Shown here piece by piece: positions 21,908-33,875 of a DNA stretch of 64,000 nt (position 1 is its first letter; the number at the start of each line of letters is the position of its first letter). The notes beneath the pieces are model-generated. The model ran no database searches and had not been told where the DNA came from. It saw nothing but the letters and a program-made list of their open reading frames with translations. Origin of the DNA: Cymbomonas tetramitiformis (lineage: Eukaryota; Chlorophyta; Pyramimonadophyceae; Pyramimonadales; Pyramimonadaceae); assembly GCA_001247695.2 (NCBI GenBank), contig LGRX02025955.1:19835-83834 (forward strand). Direction: 5' to 3'. The position numbers were made by a program, and so were the translations under genes.

Positions 21908-24660
21908 TCATGCAATGAACACTCGGTGGCATTGCCTAATATCTCCGCGGCAAACGGGACATTTCCGATACTGCTGCCCCATCCCCATGATCCCGTCTAG
22001 GCATGCGCTGCACAGGCACGCGTGCCCACAGTCCATTACCACCCGGTCAATCTCCCTATCCAAGCACACCTTGCAGGCCCGCAACTGCTCCACCTCGCGC
22101 CTCATGTCCTCCACTCTCCGCGCCTCCATCTCCTGTGCCATCATCTCCTCCATGCGGCGCTGCCGGCTGGTTAGGTAGGTCTGGTAGTCCGTCAGAGGCA
22201 GATGGCGACACAGCTCCGCGTCCGTGTAATCGCAGCTATCACATTCATTTGGATCCTGTGCGAGAAGCAGGCGCAATCCCCTCAATCTCTCCCACGCCGC
22301 GTTTGGGCGAACCTGACCAGCGCACGCGCTCTTTCATCAACGTCGCACGGTGTTATTCTCAAAGAACGTGCTTCAGATGATCGGCATTCTCATCGCGATA
22401 TCGAGGCATGCGCGGCGTGAACATCGCCACACCGACATCACTCTCTTCTTCCGACAGAACGCCGGGCGTGTGCTTTTCACCTGATGCTTGCACGGGCACC
22501 CGATTCGACCGTCGCGCTCCCCGCTCGCCTGCACATGCGCGGCCAGGCAACCGCTGCACACAAAGTGAGGGCCCGCCGGCAGCCGGCTCGAGCACTCCAG
22601 CCCCCCCGTCAGTTGGTGTTGGCGCCCCCCGCACGTCGACTGCTCCGCTACCACACAGCACCGTCGCGTCTCCTCACGCTGCCACGCCCACACCTCCGAG
22701 AAGTACGGGTGCTGGCAGGCCTCTACAGCGGACAGCCGGCGGTCCGGGTGCTGCGCTGTGAGCCCCTGCAGCAGGTCGCACAGGTCCGCCCCGCGCAGCT
22801 CCTCCACGGGCGCGACTTCCCGCAGCGTGACGCCGAAGGCATACATGTCGGTGGCCTTGGTGTGGCCTGTGCGCGCGACCTCCGGAGCAAGGTAGCCTGT
22901 GGATATGCGGGCACGCCGGTCAGAAGCCTCGCACATGTGAAGGACAGACCAGCCGTGGAATGGGACGGGTAGGGACTGGTATGGTATGGGACGCGGTATG
23001 GTATGGGACTGTAGAACTGCAGATGTCCAGATGGGTTAGCTACGCTTGCGGAGAGCGCTACCGCTGGAGGGATACCGCTTGAGACCGCAGGGCGCGTGTC
23101 GTGCTGCAATGAAACTGGTGTGCAGAGTGGATGCAGCTTACTGAACGAAAACCGTACACATATCCACCCTTTGCAATTTCCTCACGCATGCGGGCACGGC
23201 CAGGTGGCTCAGACAAACCCAACTTCGTAGCTGGTCCGAGCAGTGATGATGCCCCACCTACCTTCTGTGCCGTGAACGGCATCGCTTGACAATGCCGTAT
23301 GACGAGCCGTGGTGGTGCGCGTGGCGGTGCTCATGCTGATGTCGAAGTCCAGCAGATGTGGCCGCCCGGCGCTGTCGACCAGGATGTTCGCCGGCTTGAT
23401 ATCGCAGTGCACCACCCGTGCGTGGTGCAGGTGGGCCACAGCCTCTAGCACGCGCAGCATCCCGCGCCGCACCACGGCCTCCTCCGGCTGCTGCGCAGCC
23501 TTCCATTGGTCCAGCTGGCCGTGCGCATACCACGGCATCTGGATGCCATAGTCTGTGGCGTTGACTCCCCTCCGGGACATGAAGATGCCAAGGATGGGCG
23601 CGATGGCCGGGTGCCGCATGCGGTGCAGCAGCGAAGCCTCCTTCCAGAACACCTTCAGCGCCTCCGCGTCACTGTCCGTGATTACAAACTGCTTCACCGC
23701 GTAATGCTGACCATCCGCATCCGTCACCTTGGCCACCTGGTGCCGCGCGCCCACCAGCGTGTGTATTGCCATACGGACAAAGGTCTCCTCCAGGTCTTGA
23801 TCCGGCCGCCACAGCGCGAGCAGCTCCGGGGGCACCGCCTGCTGCATGTGCCGCATGAGCTCCGGGAACTGCCCCTCCAGCGCGGCCATCCCACAAAAAG
23901 CGACGTGCACCCGCTCCTGTGCCACCCGCACCTCAGCCTTCGCCTCCTCCACCTTGGCCTGCCTCACTGCGACCACTGTCTCATCCGGGGGAGACCCCTC
24001 CATCGCCTCCTCGAGGTCGAATCGGCGACGCCCCAGCTGCCGTCGCAGCTGCTTCACGCTCCGGCTTGCCTCATCCAGCCGCGTCACGGCCTCCTTGGGC
24101 TCGCCCCCGACCTGGGCAGCCCCCATCCTTTCCAGCTCCTGATGGTCCCTTCGCATCGCCGTCAGCTGACTGCTCACCTGCCGCATCACAAGTGCCTCCT
24201 GCTCCAGCTGCGCCAGCACCGCCGCCCCCGCGGCTCGCAGGGCATCCACAGGCGGCGCCTCTTGCATCCTGTCACACTCCCAGAAGCTGCGCTCCGCATG
24301 CACCGCCGCAGTGAGGCGCTCCATGCCAGCCCCCAGGGCTGCGGCAGTGTCACTAGCCGCTGGCCGGGCCGCGGCGCCACCTGTGAAGAACAGCCTCTGC
24401 AGCTGCATGCGCAGGACTCCCACTGCTTCCTCGGTGGCATCCACCCATTGGCTGCGCTCTTGCGCCCGCTCCCACGTGGCGTACTGCGCCAATGCGCTGT
24501 CTCGAGCAGCGGCCGCGCTGGCGCGGCTCACATCATTTGTTTCCATTCCTGCGTCACCCGGCAGCGTGGGACCGTCATGCTCTAACACCTCCGCACGGTG
24601 TGACTTCTGGTGCACCAGACGCTCTGTCCGTGCAAAGTTCCAACACGCAGCGAGCAGCAT
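21908..24660 (-). CDS. Protein kinase with C-terminal RING-like and RING domains (three exons)
   Basis: The exons are 24660-23262, 22896-22481 and 22255-21908; the introns (365 and 225 nt) are GT-AG and both junctions keep the frame, giving about 720 residues. Residues ~60-320 are helical and coiled-coil-like. The kinase domain follows: AVKQF with the VAIK lysine, catalytic loop HCDIKPANILVD, DFD in place of DFG, and GTEGYLAPEV formed exactly across intron 1. Then comes a Cys/His domain (HFVCSGCLAAHV...CPCKHQ|DPNECDSC) formed across intron 2, a second helix, and a C3HC4 RING (CKVCLDREIDRVVMDCGH...CPVCRGDI) near the end. It probably acts as a kinase linked to ubiquitin ligation; substrates are unknown. 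The HRD-to-HCD and DFG-to-DFD changes may lower activity. The start is uncertain: an upstream exon, or a later ATG, is possible. Confidence 0.8.
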
Positions 24661-24932
24661 GAGGCATGCCAACCAAGGTCAGCCCACCATCGCTCCAGCG
24701 CATCGGCTCTCGGCGTGTCTGCGTGCACGAGGGAGCAGGGTGGTGGCGTGGCGGCCAGGAGGTGGCTCAGGCAGCGAAGAGGGTGGAGTTAAACTGACTT
24801 CCGCTGCAGAGATCTAGTGCGTAGACACAACAGCCAAACATGCTCGTTGGCGTCACTAAGAGGGTCCCTTCCTACATAAGCGAGCGCCGGAGAATGCGGG
24901 AAACTCTCCCGAAGGGGCGTGATAAATCCATT

Positions 24933-25250
24933 GGTTCCCGACGTGGGCACCTAGCGCAGCCGTCATATCAGGTGGCACTCTTGTGGCGTGGATACTGGTT
25001 CCCGACGTGGGCACCTAGCGCAGCCGTCATATCGGGTGGCACTCTTGTGGCGTGGATACTAGTTCGGCGTAAGCACCTAGCGCAGCCGACATATTGGGTG
25101 GCACTCTTGTGGCGTGGATACTGGTTCCGACGTGGGCACCTAGCGCAGCCGACATATTGGGTGGCACTCTTGTGGCGTGGATACTGGTTCCCGACGTGGG
25201 CACCTAGCGCAGCCGACATATTGGGTGGCACTCTTGTGGCGTGGATACTG
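24933..25250. repeat. Minisatellite, five copies of 61-64 bp
   Basis: Units begin near 24933, 24997, 25061, 25123 and 25186 and share CACCTAGCGCAGCC and GGTGGCACTCTTGTGGCGTGG. More diverged copies lie at about 25546-25600 and 25666-25720, so the array was once longer. The remainder of 24661-25968 has no gene that I can support. Confidence 0.9.
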
Positions 25251-25968
25251 ATTGTGAACGATTTCGGTAAAGCACACCCACCCATCTATATTGTGCCAAA
25301 TAGTTTGACCCCCCGAGTTAGGTACATTGGCAGCTCTCTATGACGCGGATTTCTTTTTGTATGCAATTCGTCACCAAAGAAAGTCCAAGCCCCTTCGCAC
25401 CAGCCCACCCCCCAAACAGTTCTAAACCCATCATCACACCCACCTTGCGACTTAATGCGTCTGAGGGGGTCTCGCTCAACGTCCGACCTCCGGAGAATCC
25501 GGATGAACCTTCCGAAGTGTGTGCTGAATCCTGTGACCCCCGGCATGGGTACATAGTTCCGCCGACATCCTATGGCATTCCGGTAGCTTGGATGCTGCTT
25601 GCCAAAGATTTCGGTCCAAGGATCAGCAAAACCCGGAATGTGTCCTAAAAGCTTTCATCGCGAGCATGGGCACATCGTGCATCCAAATTTCTGTTTTCTG
25701 TGGCGTGCTACACGCCTGCTGCTCGAGGCCTGAAGGCTAGATGCCTGTCAAGAAACCCGTCCAAGGAGTACGTTTCTGAACCCCCCACCCCCCCCCTAAC
25801 ACACACATGGTCAAACAAGGGCGATGAGCGAGGGTTCTGCTAGCATCCCCCTCACAGGCCCACCTGGTGCTGCAGCGCCGCTCGAGGCGTGTCCCCCCGA
25901 GGCCTCTCCCTGCGGTCACATCCCCCGCACAGCCCGGCGTTACGCACCAAACTGTTTGTTCTACGTGC

Positions 25969-27410
25969 TCACAAACGTGCGAAGGTGATCCGCCGCGTGC
26001 ACTGCAACTCGTCATCGGGCAGTAGGAGGCACGGTCTCGCATCCTTCGACACGGATCTCGACTTACCATCGGGCCCATCACTCCACGCCAGCTGTCCACT
26101 TGCTCTTGCAGCCAGGTCGTGCGCTCGGCGATAGTGTCCTCGGGCAGCTGGGTCGCCCACTGCTGCAGCGCCGCCTGCAGCGCGCACGTGTACTCCTGCC
26201 GCACCACGTCTCGCTCTCGTGCGGCCTCTTGCAACGCCGCTGAAGGGCACTCCTGCTGAAGGTTGCACTCGCCCGCCGCCACGTCGCGCACTGCCCGCTG
26301 AGCTGCGCGCCACGTATCTTGCATCGCGCGCAACGTCCCACCTTCAAGGAGGGCGCTGTCGAGGGGCAAGGAGGTGCCCTCGAGAAGCGGCGCTTGCTCC
26401 TCGCGGCGCTGCAGCTGCTCGAGAAGATGAGCGGCGTCGGCAGGAAGCCGCTGCCTTGGCGCTGCTGATGACCGCAAACATCGGAGCTGGTGATACAGCT
26501 CGTCTAGCTCAGCCAAAGACACCACTGACGGTGTTGAGCCACCCACATCCTCACCAGCAGTGATTAAGCGCGAGCGCTCTACCAAATGCTCGTTCGTCAG
26601 ACTGAAAACTGAAGGGCTGCCCCCAAGGGCGTAGACATGCTGCCCCTGCACCACTGCCGCGAACCCGAAGCGCTTGTTGTGCATGCTCGGCACTGTCTCC
26701 CACGTGGCGGTGTTCAGACGCTCCACCGTCTCCAGCAGACCGCTTCCGCCATGCCCGCCGAGCACATAGACATACTGCCCCTGCATCAACGCCGCGCACC
26801 CGAAGCGCTTGGTGCGCATGCTCGCCACTGCCTCCCACTGGTCCGTGGCGGTGTCCAGACGCTCCACCGTATCCAGCGAATCGCTTCCGTCATACCCGCC
26901 GATCGCATAGACATGCTGTCCCTGCACCACCGCCGCGAGCCTGGTGCGCTTGGTGCGCATGCTCGGCACTGCCTCCCATTGGTCCGTGGCGGTGTTCAGA
27001 CGCTCCACCGTCTCCAGACAACGGCTCCCGTCACGCCCGCCGAGCACATAGACATGCTGCCCCTGCACCACCGCCGCGCACATGCTGCGCTTGGTGCGCA
27101 TGCTCGCCACTGGCTCCCACTGGTCCGTGGCGGTGTCCAGACGCTCCACCGTATCCAGCGTATCTCTTCCGCCATACCCGCCGATCGCATAGACATGCTG
27201 TCCCTGCACCACCGCCGCGCACCCGCCGCGCTTGGTGCGCATGCTCGCCACTGCCTCCCACTGGTCCGTGGCGGTGTCCAGACGCTCCACCGTCTCCAGC
27301 GCACCGCTTCCGCCATACCCGCCGATCGCATAGACATGCTGCCCCTGCACCACCGCCGCGCACTCTTGGCGCTTGGTGAGCATGCTCGGCACTGTCTCCC
27401 ACTCTTGCAT
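25969..27410 (-). CDS. Kelch-repeat protein
   Basis: The start is taken at the ATG at 27410 (MQEWETVPSM). Six Kelch repeats of 46-48 residues fill residues ~1-280, each with a V(Y)A/VLGG double glycine, a spaced tyrosine and WE.V.SM.TKR; together they would form a six-bladed beta-propeller. A helical region follows. Exon 1 ends at 26067 before the donor GTAAGT. The best acceptor I see is at 26001, which would add only ten residues before a stop at 25969 (intron 65 nt), about 458 residues in all. This last exon is a guess, and the true 3' end may lie further on. The repeats are very alike at DNA level, suggesting recent expansion or homogenisation. The role is unknown, perhaps a protein-binding adaptor. 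Confidence 0.7.
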
Positions 27411-28790
27411 TTTTTGCTCCCGAAGGGTTATGTATCCCACTCCACCAGTTACCTACCGTACTTCCGATCGTCCGCCCACACCGCCGCCGGTCCTCTCAAC
27501 GCACCAACGCAACGAAGACAGCGCAAGAGGGCGCTATACTTCGTTACAGGGCGCTATACTTTCCCGAGAGCCCCAAGTCGCGTGAAAGGACTGCTCCGCG
27601 TAGTGCCAGCCGCCGCCCTGCGCCGTTGACACAAGAGCCCGCCACGTCAGCCACTCTTCAAGCACACAAAGAAGCCAGCCGACTCGAAGCGAAACCCGCC
27701 TTCCCTTCCTAGCCAGGTGTCCACGGAAGAGGAGGCTGCACAGACCAGCGTCTGAGCGCCACTGCGCCTCTTGGCGGCGAAGCCACAGTCGAGCCTTACC
27801 GCCCCCCGGTTGCACAAGGGCGCGCATGCCATCGAGCACCACTGACTCGACGCAGCGTCCCGCGTCAACACCGCTCGCGTTTTGTAGGCCGTGCGTAGAG
27901 GAGCTACAGCGCGGCAGCTCGCGTCACACGCTAGAGACCTCAGTCCGCTCCAATACACGTGTGTGGAACAAGCCTCGTCGGGATTCAGCCCCCCTCACAC
28001 TGCTGAGACCCCTTGTCATCTCGACGAACTTCGGCCCTCTGCATGGCGTGCGCATGCAAGCGTACGTGCCAGATTCTTTGCAGCAGCGCACCGCCCAAAC
28101 CCCTCGGCGTGGTATGCTCGGTGCAACCGACGCTACAGGTACGGGCCTCAGCATAAACCCTGTCCATGATAAAGACGGCCATATCAGGCACAAGGGATCT
28201 GCCACCTGTTCATTTGCGCTCTGACGCGGGCTTGCGCTTGCGACTACCCTTCGATACTTCCACCTTCCCACCGCATCAACGAAAGCGGTCGCACAGGTAC
28301 ACCCCGCCGCCCTTTGCAGCAAGCCTCAGCTCTTCTACTCAACCGGATGGGGGACACGCAGAGCAGCACCAGCCGCTTTTGGATCAGTAATACCCCATGC
28401 GCTCTGCCTCTCTGTAGGGTCCGTGGGATCGACGAGAGTCTTTCACGCGACGGCACAGTACTGGATGGCTTCAGGTGGGAGTGTTCGCTTGGCCGTGCAC
28501 GGGCTTCTCATCCTAAAGCATCGCGGGGTGTAACTGACATGCTTGTGTCTTAGCACAGGCGACACTGCCGCGCAACCTCTACGATCTCAAGGTCTCAGCC
28601 ACCGCCGTCAGCAGGAGTTGGAGTGTCGCGCATGCGAGGTGCAACCACAAGTGCAGTACATGGAGTACGAGGTGCCGCAAAATTATTGAACTCGTGTGCA
28701 CTTTATCACCGGATCAACAACCGGAAAACTGAAGACACAAACGGGGAAATGGGGCCGGCACTCATAAGGTAGCGAGGCCTAAAGTCCTCG
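27411..28790. other. Intergenic, no recognisable gene
   Basis: GC-rich sequence with only short open frames on both strands. A 16-bp motif, GGGCGCTATACTT, occurs twice near 27530-27560. I see no supported feature. Confidence 0.4.
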
Positions 28791-28809
28791 TGTGTGGGTG
28801 TGTGTGGCG

Positions 28810-28970
28810 TCATGCTCGCCCAGCACACTCTGTTGGTTGCCCGCGCCCGCTTGTGATTCGCCTGCCCAGTGCACGATGCCGAGTGCCGCAGTCGGGTCGA
28901 GATCCAGGACTGCTCAGCAATACCTATCAAGTGCCGCAGCTCTCAGTTTCTGTGTGTGCGCATGCTTTCC
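28810..28970 (+). repeat. Dispersed repeat with tRNA-like B box, copy 1
   Basis: About 160 bp matches 31090-31245: CGCCCGCTTGTGAT, CGCCTGCCCAGTGCACGA, GTGCCGCAGTCGGG and CAGGACTGC, ending in TTTCTGTGTGTGCGC. The B-box region is degenerate here (GGGTCGAGATCC). It may be a SINE. Confidence 0.55.
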
Positions 28971-29412
28971 TGGTGGAAGCTGCGCAAACAGTGTGCTGGG
29001 GCTGTCTGATCAGTGGCGCATGGTGTTGCACGCTCATGGTGACTCTGCACGTTTGGGCAAGCTGGTCACCTCTCGGGATCCGTCGGTGCTTGCTCAAGTG
29101 AAGACCGAGTTTATGCTCACGGCGCTGGATGCGGAGCATGCGGGGTCCCCCGACTCAGACGGGGGTGAAGTGGTGATCGGGAGAGGTGCATATCTCCCGG
29201 ATGGCAGTGATGAGGTGTTGGCTATGCTACAGGTGCATTGTTCAGATCATGTGTGTTCAGATCATGTGTGTTCACATCATAAGTGTTCAAATCGTGTGTA
29301 TTGGATGAGCCTTCGGTATGTCCTTTAAAATTCCCCGGCGAGGTACGTATAGCTGGATGCGCCTGCTGGGAGGGTCAATGAGCGTTCACAGCTGTTCACA
29401 GTTGATCTCAGC

Positions 29413-29564
29413 ATGATCTGTGCCAGGGCTGTGGAGGCCCAGGCGTATGCATGACCTGTGCCAGGGCTGTGGAGGCCCAGGCGTATGCATGATCTGTGCC
29501 AGGGCTGTGGAGGCCCAGGCGTATGCATGACCTGTGCCAGGGCTGTGGAGGCCCAGGCGTATCC
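29413..29564. repeat. Minisatellite, four copies of 38 bp
   Basis: Four near-perfect copies contain GTGCCAGGGCTGTGGAGG; they differ only by GATCTG/GACCTG and the last few bases. Just upstream (29240-29300) a 14-15 bp motif, GTTCAGATCATGTGT, repeats about four times. Confidence 0.95.
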
Positions 29565-29739
29565 CTGCCGTGATGGTGTCGTTGTGCAACCACAGACGGC
29601 TGGACTTGCCCCGGGGAAAGCTGACCTATCCCCTTGAGCAGTTGTGCATGGCGGCTGTTTCGGAGTCTGCCCTGGCTCGGGGTAGCAGGCTGCCGCCACC
29701 GGGGAGGGTCACGGAGCCTCGGGCAAGAAGGCATGGGCT

Positions 29740-30226
29740 GCACCAGGCTCTATGGACTGGGTGCTGCCAACAAGGAGATGGAGTCCTTTGTGCAGGTCAA
29801 GGTTGCGCTTGATATGCCGGCGCCGGCAGAAGTGCGTGCAGGTGGGCACTTCCTCAACATACCGCGCGGTCTCAAGGTCGAGCCGGACAAAGCTCTGCTG
29901 TTGGAGTGACGGAAGGCTCAATTCTGTGCGCGGGGGAACACGCGAGTATTTGGTGCTGACTGCTATGACGCCTTTGCTCCCTGCACTCGACTCTCTCTTC
30001 CGTGCCAATCTTAGGACTCAAACCGGGACTCGCTGTGCATCACATGAATGTGGAGACGGCTTTCCTCAACTCTGAGCTGGACGAGGAGCTTTGTGCGCGC
30101 CTCCTGGCTGGGGTTATATGCTATATATGGACGAGGAGCTTTGTGCGCGCCTCCTGGCTGGGGTTATATGTTAAATATGGACGAGGAGCTTTGTGTGCGC
30201 CTCCTGGCTGGGGTCGAGTTATATCA
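29740..30226 (+). pseudogene. Decayed Copia-type pol (reverse transcriptase) fragment
   Basis: Reading across frames, 29890-29980 gives KAQFCARGNTRVFGADCYD and 30010-30110 gives LAVHHMNVETAFLNSELDEE, which match the conserved start of Copia (RVT_2) reverse transcriptase. Stops and frameshifts lie between them. The segment coding DEELC is triplicated as a 50-bp repeat (30079-30226). No YVDD box or integrase is visible. Confidence 0.7.
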
Positions 30227-32155
30227 CCGACGCACACGCACTGAATGGCACGAGATCAGCCGACAAAAGCCAGCCCACCATCATCCCAGTGGACGTGAGA
30301 AGCAAATCAGGAGCAGGGCGGGGCCGTGACAAGATACCATCAAATCATACATATTCCCAACCCAGATGCAAAGCAGCATGGAAAGATGATACAATGTGAC
30401 CGATCATCGCCAAACAACTGCTGGTCTCTGGGTAACGGAGTGAGCGGACCCTGCTGGCATGCCCCCCTGTGGCTCACGATCGATGGATGGGACCCGTTGG
30501 TCCATGGTTATGCCATGAATGCAGTCACACCACACAGCATGGACACCCCAGGGTAAAAGGTAAAACATGCGGGAACCTAAGTGCTCCCCACAAAAATCAA
30601 GGGAAAACACAGAAGGTGGACTTCACCACCCTCTGCCTCTCCTTGCAGCAAAGGCAGACGAATCCACCGAGCTCTCCAAGAGGCAGTGCCCGCCAGAATG
30701 GCACCACAGGGACAACCGCCTCCCAAAACCCACTTCCATCCGGCGGCCGTCCCCGTTCACAGCAATGCGCCAGTACCCCGCATCAGGGTCAAAGAACAAG
30801 TCCCCCGGAACGTGTAATAAGCATGAGTACTGAACACGGAGAGGGAGCAAGCGTCAGACGAATCCAAGATACTCCCAAATAGCGAGCCGCAGACGCACGC
30901 ACACACACACACACACATCACAAACCAAATGCAGTATGAACGGATAGAGATATGTACTGATCACTGCCACACACACGCTTTGAGAGATTGCGCAATTCTA
31001 CGCAACGTCTGCATGTTAATCTCAGGGCGGTCTGGAGTAAGCAGACCCTGGTGGCTAGGGCTCCCCGTTGGCTTGTAATACGCCTGTTATGCTCACCCAG
31101 CACACGCTGTTGATAGCCCCCGCCCGCTTGTGATACGCCTGCCCAGTGCACGAATTCGAGTGCCGCAGTCGGGTTCGATTCCAGGACTGCCCAGCACCAC
31201 CTGTCAAATGTCACAGCTCTCTGTTTCTGTGTGTGCGCGCTGGGTTGTGGTGGCATGCTCGCATAGTCGGGCATCCGAGGAAGATGCCGGAGCACCTTGC
31301 CGTGTGGCGTGGTCGTTGACCAAGAAAAGGAACGGCTGGCTCCCAGGATCCTGCGAGGCAGATATGCAGCGCGAGTTAACGTTTGTCGCAGGCGTGGGCG
31401 CCAGGAGAACACGGTGGTCACACTTACGACGCACATGGAACTTCGAGAGGACGTTTCCGCCTTCACCTTCGCGTTGAAGAATCATACCCACGCGAGAGGG
31501 TCACCAAACAAGCGAGCGCAGAAGGGTACAGCAGTTATCATACAGGGTGGATTACATATCGTTTCAGATGTGAGGCAACTGCGAAGGCCGTGCGTGATGC
31601 GCGTGTTGGTGACATGAGCCCCACCAAAGCATCCACCGCGCACCTGCTCCAAAAGCCGAAGGTCTTTTGATGAAATGCTGGCGCAAGTATAGCTTCACGG
31701 TATCACAAACAATAGACAACGGAGAACGCTGCGCGCGTTTTTTTGCTGCACATACTAAGTAGTGACCAAATCATGACATCTGAGCGGAGGACAACCGCTC
31801 GCCTGACGTGAGACACGCAAACAGAAACACGAAAACCATGAACTTCTCATAACAGTCTGTCATGTGTCGCCCTGTCAATGTCATCCCACTTCGGCTGGAG
31901 TACCCCTCTATTATTATTTTCGTTTTTTCGTTTTTTTTCGAACCTCTCTATTATTTATTTTCTTTGCCATGTTTCTGTATGATACTCATCGGGGTCATCG
32001 CCAACCTTTTTCTTGGTTGAAGGCCCTCAAGCTGCGAAAAATTTAGCATTCGCGCGCCATGGCACCCCTCAGGAGGCAGAAGCCCAAAGCTACCCTCGTC
32101 GGTGCCCTCGACAGTCTCAGTGGCGACCTCGGCAGTGGGGGTGCCAAGTGGCATG
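30227..32155. other. Intergenic, no recognisable gene
   Basis: Apart from the SINE-like repeat at 31090-31245 and a (CA)n run at 30897-30917, I see no supported feature. Short open frames on both strands lack motifs. Confidence 0.4.
31090..31245 (+). repeat. Dispersed repeat with tRNA-like B box, copy 2
   Basis: This is the partner of 28810-28970. It retains a perfect Pol III B-box sequence, GGTTCGATTCC, at about 31168. A possible A-box-like stretch (TGGCTAGGGCTCCCCGTTGG) lies near 31050. No full cloverleaf can be folded. Confidence 0.5.
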
Positions 32156-33216
32156 TCCCGCATAACACTATCCCATTCATCCCATATGGTTATTGGACGG
32201 GTGATGACCCCTACGTTCTCCCAGGTGGTGGGTGCTATAAGGATGACTTTTCGGATGTTGTAATTATGGCTATAGACAGCGCACCCAGTGACATCCAACC
32301 AGCCTTTGACTGGAGGTCTACGCAGAAAAAGATTGCCAGATGGTTTCTCAACGTCCTTCCCAAGTCTAAGGTCACGAAGAAGAGACTTGAATACACAGGA
32401 GTTAGCACTGATATTTGGAAAGAAGTTATGAACGAAAGGGACGAAGTACTTCCCTTTTCACTCCGTCCATGGCCTACTCAAGACCCTCCTTACCGTCAGA
32501 GTGATAATGAGTCCTATTATGGTGGCCACTACGACACGACAATCACCAATGCAAATTCCAAGACCTTCATGAGCACTGTGAAATGGCCCAAAGCTCTTAC
32601 ACTCATGGGATACCTCCTCCCTCTTTTTGGTTCCGTTCTCAACACGATAGGTGTACCCCGTGGTAAGATTAAACCACTTCTCAAAAAACTCTCAAGAGTT
32701 TGCAGGCAACAAACCAAAAACAGGCGAGACGTGTTTAAATTAAGCACAACCACCACCTTAAACACTGGCCCACACACAATTGACATTCCAAGCAATGAAA
32801 CCATGTCAGAAACAGAAGCCGTTCAACAGTCAAACGATTTCCTTCAAACTCTCTTGCAATAATTTTCAAAGAGACTTGCAATATTGGATGGGTTGGGAGC
32901 TGGGAGTGTAAACTCCCGGCCCCCAACGAGTCCCCAAGGGGAGGGGCCGTCCCCCCCCTCCCCTCCCCCACCCCTCCCGGTCCCCCGCCCACCCGACCAC
33001 CTTTCTCAACGTCTCCAAAACGACCCCCTGAATTCTTCGACTTCCTTCCCCACCACTCAGAATCAGCCACCCCTCCACTCACCCGGCCATGGCTGCTTCT
33101 CCATCTTCTAGAGTTTTTTTTAGCACTTCGTTGCTTTTTCTCTAGATGTCACCCCGCTGACAAGCGGGCTGAGCCCCTTTTTGTGGGCGCGCTGTAGCAC
33201 AGTAGCAGAGGGAGTA
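32156..33216 (+). mobile_element. 5'-truncated LINE copy (3' end of ORF2 plus 3' UTR)
   Basis: The open frame ending at 32862 matches the last ~237 residues of the full LINE's ORF2 (for example DDPYVLPGGGCYKDDFSDVV), in the opposite orientation. Homology begins at about 32156, so the upstream codons from 32059 belong to the flank. The UTR shares the C-rich tract, ATGGCTGCTTCTCCA and GATGTCACCC with the full element. Truncation at the 5' end is typical of target-primed reverse transcription. The terminal (TTA)n tail is missing because a ~230-bp repeat follows. Confidence 0.85.
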
Positions 33217-33445
33217 GCTGATGGAGAACCTGAAATATATATATCATATATATATATACACAGGTTGGTCGGGCACTCGCAGAGACATACGGAGACTAAG
33301 ATGAGATAATAAAATAGCTTAGGTGTTTTATTATCGGACGGAACTGACGGCAGGCAAGATGCAAGTGACACTACACGGCGAGGGGTGACACAGGAAGAGA
33401 CAGTCACCCCCATTTTATGGGGGGGCGAAAGTTTGTCTCCCCATG
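33216..33445 (+). repeat. ~230-bp repeat X in LINE 3' UTR, copy 1
   Basis: It begins TGATGGAGAACCTG and includes an AT-rich tract bounded by AACCTG and CAGGTT; it ends near GTCTCCCCATG. A second, nearly identical copy is at 54826-55062. Comparison with the full LINE suggests insertion at AGTAGC. Confidence 0.7.
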
Positions 33446-33875
33446 ACACCACCTCACCCCGAAGGTGTGAGGTGCCACGATGCCAACTTGCCAAGCCAGG
33501 CCTAAGATGCTACGGCAAGCACAAAGGCGAAACCCTAAGGAAACATACATCTCGTGAGACCCAAAGGGGTCTTTTTCAACCCAACTAGTGTGGCTCAGCC
33601 TGCGTTGGTCTCTAGATGCGTGCTCTAGGGGCTTACGCCCATGCATGTGCTGCGGGGATAAGCTACTCCCGCAGGCCAGCCGGCATTCCTAGGCACCAGC
33701 GGTCGAGGGTGGATGGCGGCGTAGCTCTCGATGGTGGATGAGGTCGAGCGCCGCCAGGATGCGGTCAACCAACGCCCACGCGGTGCGGGGCGAGGGTGGG
33801 CGGCACCACCAGAGCGCGTGCGGTGACTGGCACTCTGAGAGAGGGGCGAAGGTGGAAAATGCGGTGCGGCTCCAC

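Noticed and set aside
23506..24585. A 359-codon open frame on the plus strand.
   Set aside because: It is antisense to the kinase exon, whose motifs and splice joins are clear; GC-rich coding DNA often stays open on the other strand.
24933..25250. Regular repeats that could suggest a CRISPR array.
   Set aside because: Copies are contiguous 61-64 bp units with no unique spacers, in a eukaryotic setting. The same applies to the other minisatellites.
26637..27629. A 330-codon open frame on the plus strand with repeats.
   Set aside because: It is the antisense of the Kelch repeats and has no motif of its own.
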